DNA from: Tenericutes bacterium MO-XQ
GTDB lineage: Bacteria > Bacillota_I > Bacilli_A > Acholeplasmatales > Acholeplasmataceae
Assembly (NCBI GenBank): GCA_002838185.1
Contig: CP017948.1
Coordinates: 1,922,001 to 1,986,000 of the forward strand
Reading direction: 5' to 3'
DNA length: 64,000 nt
The first letter of the stretch is position 1. The number at the start of each line of letters is the position of its first letter. Under the pieces are notes generated by a model. That model was given only the letters and a program-made list of their open reading frames with translations, was not told the origin of the DNA and did no database searches. Both the position numbers and the translations under genes were made by a program. Of this stretch, positions 16,814-24,937 are shown piece by piece.

Positions 16814-17872
16814 TTATAAATGTTTCGTCAATTGATCCGCTAAGCTTAACAGCTCATCTTTTTCATTTAATCCATCAATGAATCGTTTTGGTATGCCTGA
16901 TAATCCAACTTGTGCACCAATCAGAGCACCTGTAAGCATTGCACGAACTTGGTTTTGTCCACCACCGTTGATAGCATGTAAAACTCCTGATTCAAAATCA
17001 TCACTGAATCTTGATGATAAATAATATACTGCAGGCATCATGTGATAAAAAGCACATGGCATACCATAAACTAATGAGACTTTCCATGCAGGTTCTATAC
17101 TAATATCTTGATCATGAGCAGCTCTTACCATATAACTTGGTGAAAGTAATGCATCTGGAGATGCAAATAATCCTTCATTAGATTTTGCTTTTTTACCTTT
17201 TTCAGGAACACCTAAATTTGAAGAAGTTACTGCATGAAAAGGTAGTTCTTGTTGATAAACTTTTTTCATGAGTTTTGAACTGATTTTCTCATCAAATTGT
17301 TCTCCTTTGATGAGCATTGCGAGTAAAACATTATACGCAAGAGATACTGATCCTGTCACATTATCACTTTGCGTTAAAAATGTATTTTCAACAACAGCTT
17401 CACTCAATTTTCTTAAATCATTTGCATAATATATCGCTGTTGGTATATTTCTCTCAAGTGATTCTGTTGTATCACTAATACTAGCAACTTCATCCCAACT
17501 CTCATTTTCAACAACTCTTTTTTGATAGATATGTCTCATCACTTGAGACGTATATCCACCATATCCACCCATAGGAGTTCCATCTAGTTTAGATAAAATC
17601 TCTTGATCCATCATTTTAGTAAATCCTTCTTTACTATATCCAGATTCTCTTACATATAATTCTGCCATTTTCTTTATAATCCAGCCTTGTTGAGAGATAT
17701 CACCTTTTTTCATATTGCCATGATATCTATTAGGCAGTGGGTCTGTATAATCATCAATCCATTTCCCATAATGCTTGTATTGTTCTTCTAAATCATAAAA
17801 CCAATGAGGTCCAACACCTAAAGCTTCTCCAATCAAAGCACCTATAAATGCGCCTTTTGCACGATCTTTCAT
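16814..17872 (-). CDS. ADP-ribosylglycohydrolase-fold protein, J1-crystallin/SelJ-like branch
   Basis: The 352-residue protein has the all-helical ARH/DraG fold order: RAKGAFIGALIGEALGVGPHW at the N terminus, KGDISQQGW near residue 57, SDNVTGSVSLAYN near 170, and GGGQNQVRAMLTGALIGAQVG near 310. In active ADP-ribosylglycohydrolases these places hold GDALG, TDDT and GGDADT, which bind two Mg2+. Here the acidic residues are mostly replaced (GEALG, GDISQ, GGGQNQ). That pattern resembles the J1-crystallin/selenoprotein J branch. It may bind rather than hydrolyse ADP-ribose, or have another substrate. Confidence 0.8.
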   Translation of the reverse strand: MKDRAKGAFIGALIGEALGVGPHWFYDLEEQYKHYGKWIDDYTDPLPNRYHGNMKKGDISQQGWIIKKMAELYVRESGYSKEGFTKMMDQEILSKLDGTPMGGYGGYTSQVMRHIYQKRVVENESWDEVASISDTTESLERNIPTAIYYANDLRKLSEAVVENTFLTQSDNVTGSVSLAYNVLLAMLIKGEQFDEKISSKLMKKVYQQELPFHAVTSSNLGVPEKGKKAKSNEGLFASPDALLSPSYMVRAAHDQDISIEPAWKVSLVYGMPCAFYHMMPAVYYLSSRFSDDFESGVLHAINGGGQNQVRAMLTGALIGAQVGLSGIPKRFIDGLNEKDELLSLADQLTKHL

Positions 17873-17990
17873 ATCAATAAAACACCTCCTAAATGATTAC
17901 CTAAATTATATCAAATCTAACTAAATGAAACATCTTATATGCGTTAATCATTAAACTTGAGTTAACTCTGTTAATTATTATAGAACCAAA

Positions 17991-18023
17991 AAAAGAATTA
18001 TTCTCGATTGAGAATAACTCTTT
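17991..18023 (-). terminator. terminator after the 18047-18359 pseudogene
   Basis: AAGAATTATTCTC pairs with GAGAATAACTCTT around GATT with one mismatch, and A/T runs flank it on both sides. It marks the end of the operon that starts near 19408. Confidence 0.6.
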
Positions 18024-18046
18024 ATGTATTATTTTTTGAATCATTT

Positions 18047-18359
18047 TCAATATGCTATTTCAAACTCGCTAAGCCATAGCATAGCCTCTTCTTTTAGAAT
18101 CAATTGACCGACTGTATGAACATCGATATCTACTTTTTACATAATTTGCCAAGTCATCCATAAATGATATCGTGATTTTTGTTAAAAGCTCTTTCATATT
18201 GATACTAATAAAATGATTAATCAATTTTCCTCTATACCCATAAATTTCATTACTTGTCTTAATTCTAAATTTATAACCTAGTGATTCCCAAAATTATATA
18301 ATATCATCTTTACCTTTAGATACAATATCATTAACAAATACTCTTTCAAATTTTATCAT
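18047..18359 (-). pseudogene. broken gene of unknown function, translationally coupled to the upstream membrane protein gene
   Basis: The frame begins at an ATG at 18359 that overlaps the TGA stop of the preceding gene (ATGA). It reads MIKFERVFVNDIVSKGKDDII, then TAA, then FWESLGYKFRIKTSNEIYG and on to DDLANYVK. A shift of frame near 18135 then gives KVDIDVHTVGQLILKEEAMLWLSEFEIAY and a TGA stop at 18047. One nonsense codon and one frameshift therefore separate a plausible protein of about 100 residues. I do not recognise the family. The coupling implies it once worked with the membrane protein upstream. Confidence 0.6.
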
Positions 18360-19408
18360 ATTTGAGTTATCCTTTTTATTTTTAATTCCGTGAACACATT
18401 CCAAATAATAGGAATAAGGTAAATTAAAAATATATATGGAAACCCCATAAAAAAATCGATAACCATTAAACCTGACACAAGAAATGTGAACTCATAACTA
18501 AGTATTACAATATACACGATGATCATATATAGCATAAACATTGTTGTAAGAACTAATGATTTAACGAGTGATAGACTAAAACCTAGTTCTTGATATCTTC
18601 TTATGCTTTCTTCTTTTGTCTGTTTTTCAATGTCATCATTTTTCTTCATCTTTGCATTTGTAAAAAGGCCAATAGCTAAACTGAAGATAGAGAAAATCGA
18701 AAAGTATTCCTTTGTTCTTCCTTGACTGTTTCGTGTGATTGTGTTGTTTATGAGATCATATCCACCTTTTTCATATAGTTTAAGATGCAAGTCATCATCA
18801 ACAAGAATTTTTGCTTGAATAACTGCATGTGGTAACGCAACAAAATAATTAATATTATCGTTTTGCATAATTATACAATCATCTATATCATCATAATCTT
18901 TGATGATGCCCACAATTTTATATGAAATTTCATTAATTTCTATGTTTTTGTTTATGCTATCAAGAGATTGAAACAACTCTAATGATATTTTTTCAGATAT
19001 GACGACTTCATCAGAGTTGCTAAATGGTTCACCCTCGATAAATTCAAGACTGTAAAAGTTATCATCGTTAGATATAAAAGATATATTCATTGTACCAACA
19101 TTAAAAATGTTTTCATCAGCAAAAATAAGATCATATTCATTTTCATCAACATCATATGAAAAAAATGTTCTACTTACATTTATTTCCATATCAAAACTTA
19201 TATCATTTTCACTTGCATATTTTTCATACATATTCAAATTTATATATCCAATATCTTGAGGGATTCTATACTCCTGATTGATAAATATTAATGACCCTAC
19301 AAAAAAAACAAGATAATAACCTCCTATTAGAAGAGTTAACCTAATAAAGGTACTGAATAATCTTGACTCTTTGGTTTCTTTCTTGTCTATTTTCATATAG
19401 TGGTCCAT
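18356..19408 (-). CDS. MacB/FtsX-type permease-like membrane protein
   Basis: The 350-residue protein has one N-terminal membrane segment (about residues 24-45), an extracytoplasmic domain of about 190 residues, and two to three membrane segments at the C terminus. The outer domain contains EGEPFSNSDEVVISEKISLELF followed by NEISYKIVGIIKD, the pattern of the MacB periplasmic core domain. MacB/FtsX proteins pair with an ABC ATPase in export or mechanotransmission. No ATPase is adjacent here, so the role is open. An AGGGGGG site precedes the start. TGA is its stop codon. Confidence 0.7.
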   Translation of the reverse strand: MDHYMKIDKKETKESRLFSTFIRLTLLIGGYYLVFFVGSLIFINQEYRIPQDIGYINLNMYEKYASENDISFDMEINVSRTFFSYDVDENEYDLIFADENIFNVGTMNISFISNDDNFYSLEFIEGEPFSNSDEVVISEKISLELFQSLDSINKNIEINEISYKIVGIIKDYDDIDDCIIMQNDNINYFVALPHAVIQAKILVDDDLHLKLYEKGGYDLINNTITRNSQGRTKEYFSIFSIFSLAIGLFTNAKMKKNDDIEKQTKEESIRRYQELGFSLSLVKSLVLTTMFMLYMIIVYIVILSYEFTFLVSGLMVIDFFMGFPYIFLIYLIPIIWNVFTELKIKRITQI

Positions 19409-19495
19409 ATCACTGCCCCCCCTGGTAGTTAAGTATTATATTTATTATAGCATAGGCATACCCTATTAAGGAGATTACATTTAAAATAGAGTGAT

Positions 19496-20032
19496 TTATT
19501 GATGAGAATTTCCTTTATAATATACATCATTCGTAAACCTAATCGGGAGTAACTTCTTAGGTGCATATTTATTAACAACATCTAAAATTTTATCGTTACT
19601 TGCGAGAAATATATTATCTCTTTTTAATCGGTATTTGGATATCTCCCAAAAACCACTACCTTTAATGACTATCTTGGATTCAGAAAAGAAAAGCCATCCT
19701 TGTGTTGGTGTGTTAATCATCGCAATATCTTTGATTTCTTCCCAACTCAATTTCTTTTTCATCCATAATAGTCTTCTTTCTATACCAACTTCGCTTATCC
19801 TAACACTTGGTAATAGATATAGAAATGCCCATATCCACAATCCTAATGGCAAAATAAAGAGCATGATAGCTCCAATGATAATGACTCCGGTTGTAACAGT
19901 TTCATTTCTTCCAACTGTCATCATCAAAATGTACATAGTCAATGAAATTGGCATCATGACACTTATAAATATAAACACAGGTAAGAACACAATAAACGTG
20001 TGTTTTTCTTTTTTTATAGGAAACTCCTTCAT
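19496..20032 (-). CDS. membrane-anchored bacterial PH-like domain protein
   Basis: The 178-residue protein has two hydrophobic segments near residues 13-40 and 48-72, then a soluble beta-rich part. That part (VRISEVGIERRLLWMKKKLSWEEIKDIA) is the usual shape of membrane-associated bacterial PH-like domains (YdbT/DUF-type). The gene follows the one at 20034 with no spacing, so the two are co-transcribed. Function is unknown; such proteins are often part of envelope-associated operons. Confidence 0.65.
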   Translation of the reverse strand: MKEFPIKKEKHTFIVFLPVFIFISVMMPISLTMYILMMTVGRNETVTTGVIIIGAIMLFILPLGLWIWAFLYLLPSVRISEVGIERRLLWMKKKLSWEEIKDIAMINTPTQGWLFFSESKIVIKGSGFWEISKYRLKRDNIFLASNDKILDVVNKYAPKKLLPIRFTNDVYYKGNSHQ

Positions 20033-20033
20033 A

Positions 20034-20534
20034 TCATTTACGACTAAAACTTGATTTCAATCCTTTTTCTTTAACTATAGCAATAAAATTCCAAAGAAAC
20101 GCAACTATAAATAGTGGAAATACAACTTTTTCTGCAATACTCATCAATTGCCAAATATCCTCAGACACTTTTACAAAATTGCCATGATCAGATAAGTAAA
20201 ATGAACCTATTTCATAGTTTTCATAAGATTCTCTTGCATAAGCATCGCTTGCTGCTGAACCACCATATGTAACGTTTAAGCCAAAAAAACCCAAAAATGA
20301 AAGAAAGGCAATAGCAGCTAAAGTAATTCTTATCATATCAATAGGCTTTTCTTTAACAAAGGGTGCATCCATTTTTTTATTCATAAAATAATATCTGATG
20401 TAACTAACAATCGCGACCACTGTTACCAAAATTGCAAAGATTAGTGCAGGCAAACTTGGATATATGATATAAATATACCAAGCTAATGCTACAAAAGCTA
20501 TACTTAATAAATATCCAATGATTTTAATATACAT
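20034..20534 (-). CDS. membrane protein of unknown function
   Basis: The ATG at 20534 is used because GGGGGTTAGCA lies directly before it; an upstream ATG at 20606 lacks a site. The 166-residue protein has about four membrane segments (near residues 4-22, 28-48, 68-90 and 132-152) and an outer loop with YGGSAASDAYARESYENYEIG. I recognise no family. It is the first gene of a pair with the PH-like protein at 19496. Confidence 0.7.
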   Translation of the reverse strand: MYIKIIGYLLSIAFVALAWYIYIIYPSLPALIFAILVTVVAIVSYIRYYFMNKKMDAPFVKEKPIDMIRITLAAIAFLSFLGFFGLNVTYGGSAASDAYARESYENYEIGSFYLSDHGNFVKVSEDIWQLMSIAEKVVFPLFIVAFLWNFIAIVKEKGLKSSFSRK

Positions 20535-20700
20535 TGCTAACCCCCAAATACATATCGCAAGTTTTATATTTACAATCATTATACAATTTTTTATTGCTTT
20601 GAGCAATTATTGATATGAAATACATTGTAATCCCTTAATGAACATAGTAAAATAAGGAAAACAACTCATTATATATTGGAAAGGTATAGCGTATATCTAT

Positions 20701-21762
20701 ATGCAAATCAAATCAACTATGAATAAATTAATCAAACCTAAAAAACTAAATCCTGGTGATACCGTAGCTGCTGTAAGTTTATCATGGGGTGGTGCTGGTG
20801 ATCCAAACATTACTTGGCGCTATGACCTCGCTAAAAAGAGATTAAAAGAACTCTTTGATATCAATCTAGTAGAAATGCCTCATACACTCAAAAGCCCTGA
20901 ATTCGTCTATAATCACCCTAAAGAAAGAGCTATGGATTTAATGGCTGCATTTAAAGATCCAAATGTTAAAGCAATCTTTTCTACCATCGGTGGTGATGAT
21001 AGTATTAGAATGCTTCCATACATAGATTTTGATGTGATTAAAAATAATCCTAAAATCTTTATTGGCTACTCAGATACGACAGTTACTCATTTCATGTGTT
21101 TGAAAGCTGGAATAAGTAGTTTTTATGGGCCATCGTTGTTAGCTGAGTTTGCAGAAAATGTAACCATGCATGATTATACACTAAAGCATTTAGAAAAATC
21201 TTTATTTGATACTTCCATCATCGGAGAAATAAAACCTTCTTCTTATTGGATAGATCAACACTTAAGATGGGATGCATCTAACAAAGATATCAAAAGACAT
21301 CAAGCACCAAATGAAGGTTATGAGCTTCTGCAGGGTAAAGATATTGTTAGAGGTAGACTCATTGGTGGATGTATTGAAGTTTTAGAAATGATCAAAGGTA
21401 CAACCCTTTGGCCATCTCTTAATGAATGGAATGATACCATATTATTTTTAGAAACTTCAGAAGAAAAGCCAACACCCGATTATATCGAATATTGGCTTAG
21501 AAATTATGGAGCGATTGGTATTTTAGATCGTATTAAAGGTATTGTTATTGGTAAACCTTTTGAAATGAAATATTATGACGAATATAAACAAAGCATTTTA
21601 AAAATAGTACGAGATGAATATAAATTAAAAGATTTACCCATTTTATACAACTTAAATTTTGGACACACAGCACCAATGATTACTATCCCTTATGGAGCAA
21701 AAGCAACCATTGATTGTGAAAAGAAAACTTTGATTATCGATGATACTAGTGTTGCAGATTAA
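20701..21762 (+). CDS. S66 family serine peptidase (LD-carboxypeptidase/MccF-like)
   Basis: The 353-residue protein opens with LNPGDTVAAVSLSWGG, contains the IFSTIGGDDSIRMLPYID segment, and carries the nucleophile Ser in FIGYSDTTV. Catalytic Glu and His are likely those in LFLETSEE and NFGHTAPM. Family members cleave LD-peptide bonds in murein peptides or hydrolyse microcin C-type acyl-sulfamates (MccF). Length and the GGDD/GYSD pattern fit the MccF-like group. The start is uncertain: the only GGAAAGG lies 16 nt upstream. An ATG at 20719 is possible. Confidence 0.85.
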   Translation: MQIKSTMNKLIKPKKLNPGDTVAAVSLSWGGAGDPNITWRYDLAKKRLKELFDINLVEMPHTLKSPEFVYNHPKERAMDLMAAFKDPNVKAIFSTIGGDDSIRMLPYIDFDVIKNNPKIFIGYSDTTVTHFMCLKAGISSFYGPSLLAEFAENVTMHDYTLKHLEKSLFDTSIIGEIKPSSYWIDQHLRWDASNKDIKRHQAPNEGYELLQGKDIVRGRLIGGCIEVLEMIKGTTLWPSLNEWNDTILFLETSEEKPTPDYIEYWLRNYGAIGILDRIKGIVIGKPFEMKYYDEYKQSILKIVRDEYKLKDLPILYNLNFGHTAPMITIPYGAKATIDCEKKTLIIDDTSVAD

Positions 21763-21773
21763 TAGATATAACA

Positions 21774-21799
21774 AAAAGGACATGTCAAATGTCCTTTTA
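21774..21799. terminator. bidirectional terminator between converging genes
   Basis: AAAAGGACA pairs with TGTCCTTTT around a 7-nt loop. It serves the S66 peptidase gene and the convergent DUF1801 gene ending at 21797. Confidence 0.75.
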
Positions 21800-22159
21800 T
21801 TTTGCTTGATCATGATATCTATGTAATATCATTTTCTTTATCAGTTCTTTTGGTAGTTCTTGACTATGCTGAAATTGAATGGTGCCTTTTGATAATTTAT
21901 AATCTTTAAGTTCATCTATAAAAGCTTCAATGGTTTGTGGTGTAGGATAAAATCCTATATGATTCTTAAATCCTGCAATCATAATCTTCTTATCATTTTT
22001 TGCATTTGGAACAAGTTCATATGCAGGCACACCATATCCCCAAGATTCTGTTGCAGATGGAATGGTTTCTCTAAAGATTTGTCTCAACTCTTGGAGCATC
22101 TCTTTTCCTCTTGGTGGTTGATCATCAAAATATTCATCCCATGATTGATACTTTTTCAT
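21797..22159 (-). CDS. DUF1801 (YdhG-like) protein
   Basis: The ATG at 22159 has AGAGGTG upstream, giving 120 residues. The protein shows the DUF1801 order: a helical start (YFDDQPPRGKEMLQELRQIF), ESWGYGVPAYEL near residue 40, MIAGFKNHIGFYPTP, and GTIQFQHSQELPKELIKKMI. Members adopt a small alpha/beta fold; some are called iron-chaperone-like, but no biochemical role is settled. It is preceded in the same direction by small membrane protein genes. Confidence 0.85.
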   Translation of the reverse strand: MKKYQSWDEYFDDQPPRGKEMLQELRQIFRETIPSATESWGYGVPAYELVPNAKNDKKIMIAGFKNHIGFYPTPQTIEAFIDELKDYKLSKGTIQFQHSQELPKELIKKMILHRYHDQAK

Positions 22160-22178
22160 ATACACACCTCTACTCTAC

Positions 22179-22586
22179 TTAATATACACTATGAAACGTT
22201 ATATAGATATTATATCCATGTTCAATAATAATTAGTGCAAATAAAGCATAATATACCCAAGTAAATGTTTCATTAGGTGATAAATTCATGATATTTCTAA
22301 AAGAAAATAAAGCAATTATACCTAGAATAGGAACAACTACATTCATAAATTTAGTTATACCATCATAATAGCTTGTTGAATAAAACTTACTGAAAATTGC
22401 ATTAAAAGGTACTAGTATAATGAAATATATTAATGATAATAACAAAAATGTTCCCCATGAACCTACTAAAGAAAGAACATTATAGTCATATAATTCACCC
22501 TTAGCAACCGGTAAGAACAAGAAAACAATACCGATAACTCCAAAGCCTAATAATATCCATTTTTTTTCGCTAATAACATCTGCCAT
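22179..22586 (-). CDS. four-helix membrane protein of unknown function
   Basis: The 135-residue protein has four hydrophobic segments spread evenly (about residues 10-26, 36-60, 80-100 and 108-128) and short loops. There is no motif I recognise. A GGAGG site precedes the ATG. It follows the RDD protein gene by 14 bp, so it is likely its operon partner, in a group with the zinc-ribbon protein at 23212. Confidence 0.68.
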   Translation of the reverse strand: MADVISEKKWILLGFGVIGIVFLFLPVAKGELYDYNVLSLVGSWGTFLLLSLIYFIILVPFNAIFSKFYSTSYYDGITKFMNVVVPILGIIALFSFRNIMNLSPNETFTWVYYALFALIIIEHGYNIYITFHSVY

Positions 22587-22600
22587 GATGAGAACCTCCT

Positions 22601-23161
22601 TTATTGCATATATATGTTGTAAGCATATTCAGCGAGTTCTTTTATATCATTTTTATTTTTAACCATAAATGATTTATATGCCCTTTTTTTCGCATAAATA
22701 ATTTTCATACGCTTCATTGCTATAGTCTGCTTCTTACTACTTGTGATATGAGAATATGACTCATAGATATCTGAATACACAATATCTGTAACAAAACGAC
22801 TTACCATTAAACTTAAAACATCATCTTTAGTTGCATGTGAATAATCAGTTTCTTTAACCAGCATGATACCGAAAAGAAACATCCCAATGGTTGATCCTTG
22901 ATTCATCGTTGAAAAATAAAAATTAAGTCCAAATGAGGCAATGATCAATATCCCAAAAAATATTTGCTCTTTGAAATCAAATCCATCACTAATAAGAAAT
23001 GTAAAGAAAACAAACATAGGAATCATAACACATAAAACAATATCCAAAAAAACAGCTATAGTGATTCTTCCCCATCCAGGAATTGTTTGATACAGTTCTT
23101 GTTGCAGATCATAATGTTTTTGATCGTAAAATCTTTTTTCTAATAAAGCTTCTTCAGTCAT
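22601..23161 (-). CDS. RDD-like membrane protein
   Basis: The 186-residue protein resembles the RDD family: a first segment with the WGRITIAVFLDIVLCV pattern, including the Arg and Asp, a middle segment, and GSTIGMFLFGIMLVKE in place of the usual GQTLGKRLLGIRVV. The C-terminal 60 residues are very basic (KKQTIAMKRMKIIYAKKRAY). RDD proteins are membrane proteins often tied to ion or osmotic stress; substrate unknown. It sits between the zinc-ribbon protein gene and a four-helix membrane protein gene. Confidence 0.65.
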   Translation of the reverse strand: MTEEALLEKRFYDQKHYDLQQELYQTIPGWGRITIAVFLDIVLCVMIPMFVFFTFLISDGFDFKEQIFFGILIIASFGLNFYFSTMNQGSTIGMFLFGIMLVKETDYSHATKDDVLSLMVSRFVTDIVYSDIYESYSHITSSKKQTIAMKRMKIIYAKKRAYKSFMVKNKNDIKELAEYAYNIYMQ

Positions 23162-23211
23162 ATGTGTTCCTCCACAAGGTTTTATAGTATATAGATTCTA
23201 TAATAATTTTA

Positions 23212-24054
23212 TCATTTTGAGTATGATCTTGCAGATCCACACTGCGGACATTTCTTATCATTTTTACTCATAAATGATCCACAATATAAACAATAATCTG
23301 GTTTTAGTTCTTGATTGTTTATTTGTTGAGTAGACTTGCTTTGATACTCACTTTCATATGTTTGATGTAATTCCATATTTTTAAAATAGTATACAAGTGA
23401 TCCCACTAAAGCAAAGATGAGAATGCCTCCTACTGTAAATGAAATGTTTCTTAATCTGCTAGCTTCTATATAACTGCCATCATCTGATAATTCAAAATCC
23501 ATATAATCCGCATTAATTGAATCTGTTCTTGATGTTAATGGTAATCTATCAACAACAATAAGAATTTGTCCACTTCTAAAAATTCTAGAAGCCTCCTCTG
23601 CTGTATAGATTGAATATGTATACCCATCTTCATACCATAGATCATAACCAGTAACGTTAAGTTTATAAGTGATATAATATTTTCCACCTTCACCTAGAAA
23701 TTGGTTAGTAACTTCAGCAGTGATATATTGATTTGGTTCAGCAGTTTCAATCATATTGAAATAATATAATTGATCGTTTTTGATTTGATTCACTTGTGAT
23801 TGCTGTATGAAAAAGAGCGCTCCACATACAATAAGAGCGAAAACTAAAAAAGATATCAATGAACCTATTCTAGAATTGCTGTAGTATCTCGTTGGTCTTC
23901 CATAATATGATCTTCCATAAATAGAATATCTATTTCTTTGGTAGTAAGTGTTATTGCGGTTGTTAGAGGTGAATTTAAAACCACTTGATCTTCCAGCTCT
24001 AGAACCTCCAAAGCTGTGACCACCTCTACTTCCACCATGTGAACCTGATGGCAT
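23212..24054 (-). CDS. membrane protein with Gly/Ser/Arg-rich head and C-terminal zinc ribbon
   Basis: The 280-residue protein begins with a low-complexity head rich in Gly, Ser, Arg and Tyr (residues 1-62). It then has a membrane segment near 68-85, an outer domain of about 110 residues, a second membrane segment near 208-226, and a zinc ribbon CLYCG...CPQCG at 256-274. Head and zinc ribbon are therefore both on the cytoplasmic side if the segments are true. I recognise no family. It is the first gene of a three-gene run with an RDD-like and a four-helix membrane protein. Confidence 0.68.
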   Translation of the reverse strand: MPSGSHGGSRGGHSFGGSRAGRSSGFKFTSNNRNNTYYQRNRYSIYGRSYYGRPTRYYSNSRIGSLISFLVFALIVCGALFFIQQSQVNQIKNDQLYYFNMIETAEPNQYITAEVTNQFLGEGGKYYITYKLNVTGYDLWYEDGYTYSIYTAEEASRIFRSGQILIVVDRLPLTSRTDSINADYMDFELSDDGSYIEASRLRNISFTVGGILIFALVGSLVYYFKNMELHQTYESEYQSKSTQQINNQELKPDYCLYCGSFMSKNDKKCPQCGSARSYSK

Positions 24055-24148
24055 ATGTAAGTCCTCCTTATATGCTTAATAATAATAGAATCAAAAATAT
24101 TGCGTGAAATTTACTCAATTAATTATTGGAAATCAAGATTACACTAAC

Positions 24149-24934
24149 TCAATGCTTTAAAATTGAGTTTTTTGCTAGGTTTTCATTATACATTACAAAT
24201 GCGCTACCAGTTCCATCATCCTCAGGATTACAAGGCCAGATTGGGCTTAATAATTTGTTATTAAAAATCCAATCACTATTCTTTATTTCAAACAATTTAT
24301 TATTTGATCGAATAAACTCTAGTAAATCTATCCCTCTATCAAATTTTTGCTTTTTCATAAATATAAATGCGAATGGATAAAAATATAAACTGGATAACAT
24401 ACCCACAGGGAGTGAAACTGCATTTTGAAATATCTGACCCACTGAATAATTTTTAAAAACAAAAATTGTATCTTTGTGTGGATATAAAAACATAAATAAA
24501 GAGTAATTTTTAAGAATACTATTCTTTTTATCTAAATAATAGTTTGTCATTTCATTGTCAAATACTGATTTTTGATAGTATGGTGTTGCTGATAAAAAAT
24601 GTCCAAATATGGCTTTAACTATTTTTTTAGTATCAATAGTTTTATCTAAAGATGTATCGCCATCAATTGATGATATAGCAATATTTCTAAGTTTAGCTAA
24701 TTCAACATCGTATTTGCTACCTAAAACATTATTGCATTTACCACATATATTCTTATTTTTTACACCATTTTGCGAATGTGTTTTTTTAAACTGTAATTTA
24801 GGATCGGAAACAAACTGCTGGAAAGAATAAAAATATACATCTTGATTGTTACCACAACTTTGTGGTGGTATATGATCATGGCTCAATTTCCCATAATCAC
24901 CGCATATCGAACAATAATCATAATTCTTGCTCAT
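24149..24934 (-). CDS. HNH-like zinc-finger nuclease-type protein
   Basis: The 261-residue soluble protein starts with an HNH-like zinc arrangement: CSIC (8-11), SHDHIPPQ (18-25), then ICGKCNN near residues 63-69 and a LGSKYD follow-up. The pattern C-x2-C, HDH, C-x2-C-N is that of HNH/treble-clef nucleases; His and Asp of HDH would be catalytic. The remaining 180 residues are helical and lack a motif I know. Its start is 4 bp after the stop of a membrane HEPN-like gene, so they form one transcript. It may be the nuclease or regulator of a defence pair; function is inferred. Confidence 0.7.
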   Translation of the reverse strand: MSKNYDYCSICGDYGKLSHDHIPPQSCGNNQDVYFYSFQQFVSDPKLQFKKTHSQNGVKNKNICGKCNNVLGSKYDVELAKLRNIAISSIDGDTSLDKTIDTKKIVKAIFGHFLSATPYYQKSVFDNEMTNYYLDKKNSILKNYSLFMFLYPHKDTIFVFKNYSVGQIFQNAVSLPVGMLSSLYFYPFAFIFMKKQKFDRGIDLLEFIRSNNKLFEIKNSDWIFNNKLLSPIWPCNPEDDGTGSAFVMYNENLAKNSILKH

Positions 24935-24937
24935 ATT

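Noticed and set aside
24145-24175. Terminator at the end of the HNH-like gene
   Set aside because: ACTCAAT/ATTGAGT with a T-run reads on the plus strand, opposite to the gene, and overlaps its last codons. On the gene's own strand no T-run follows, so I do not call it.
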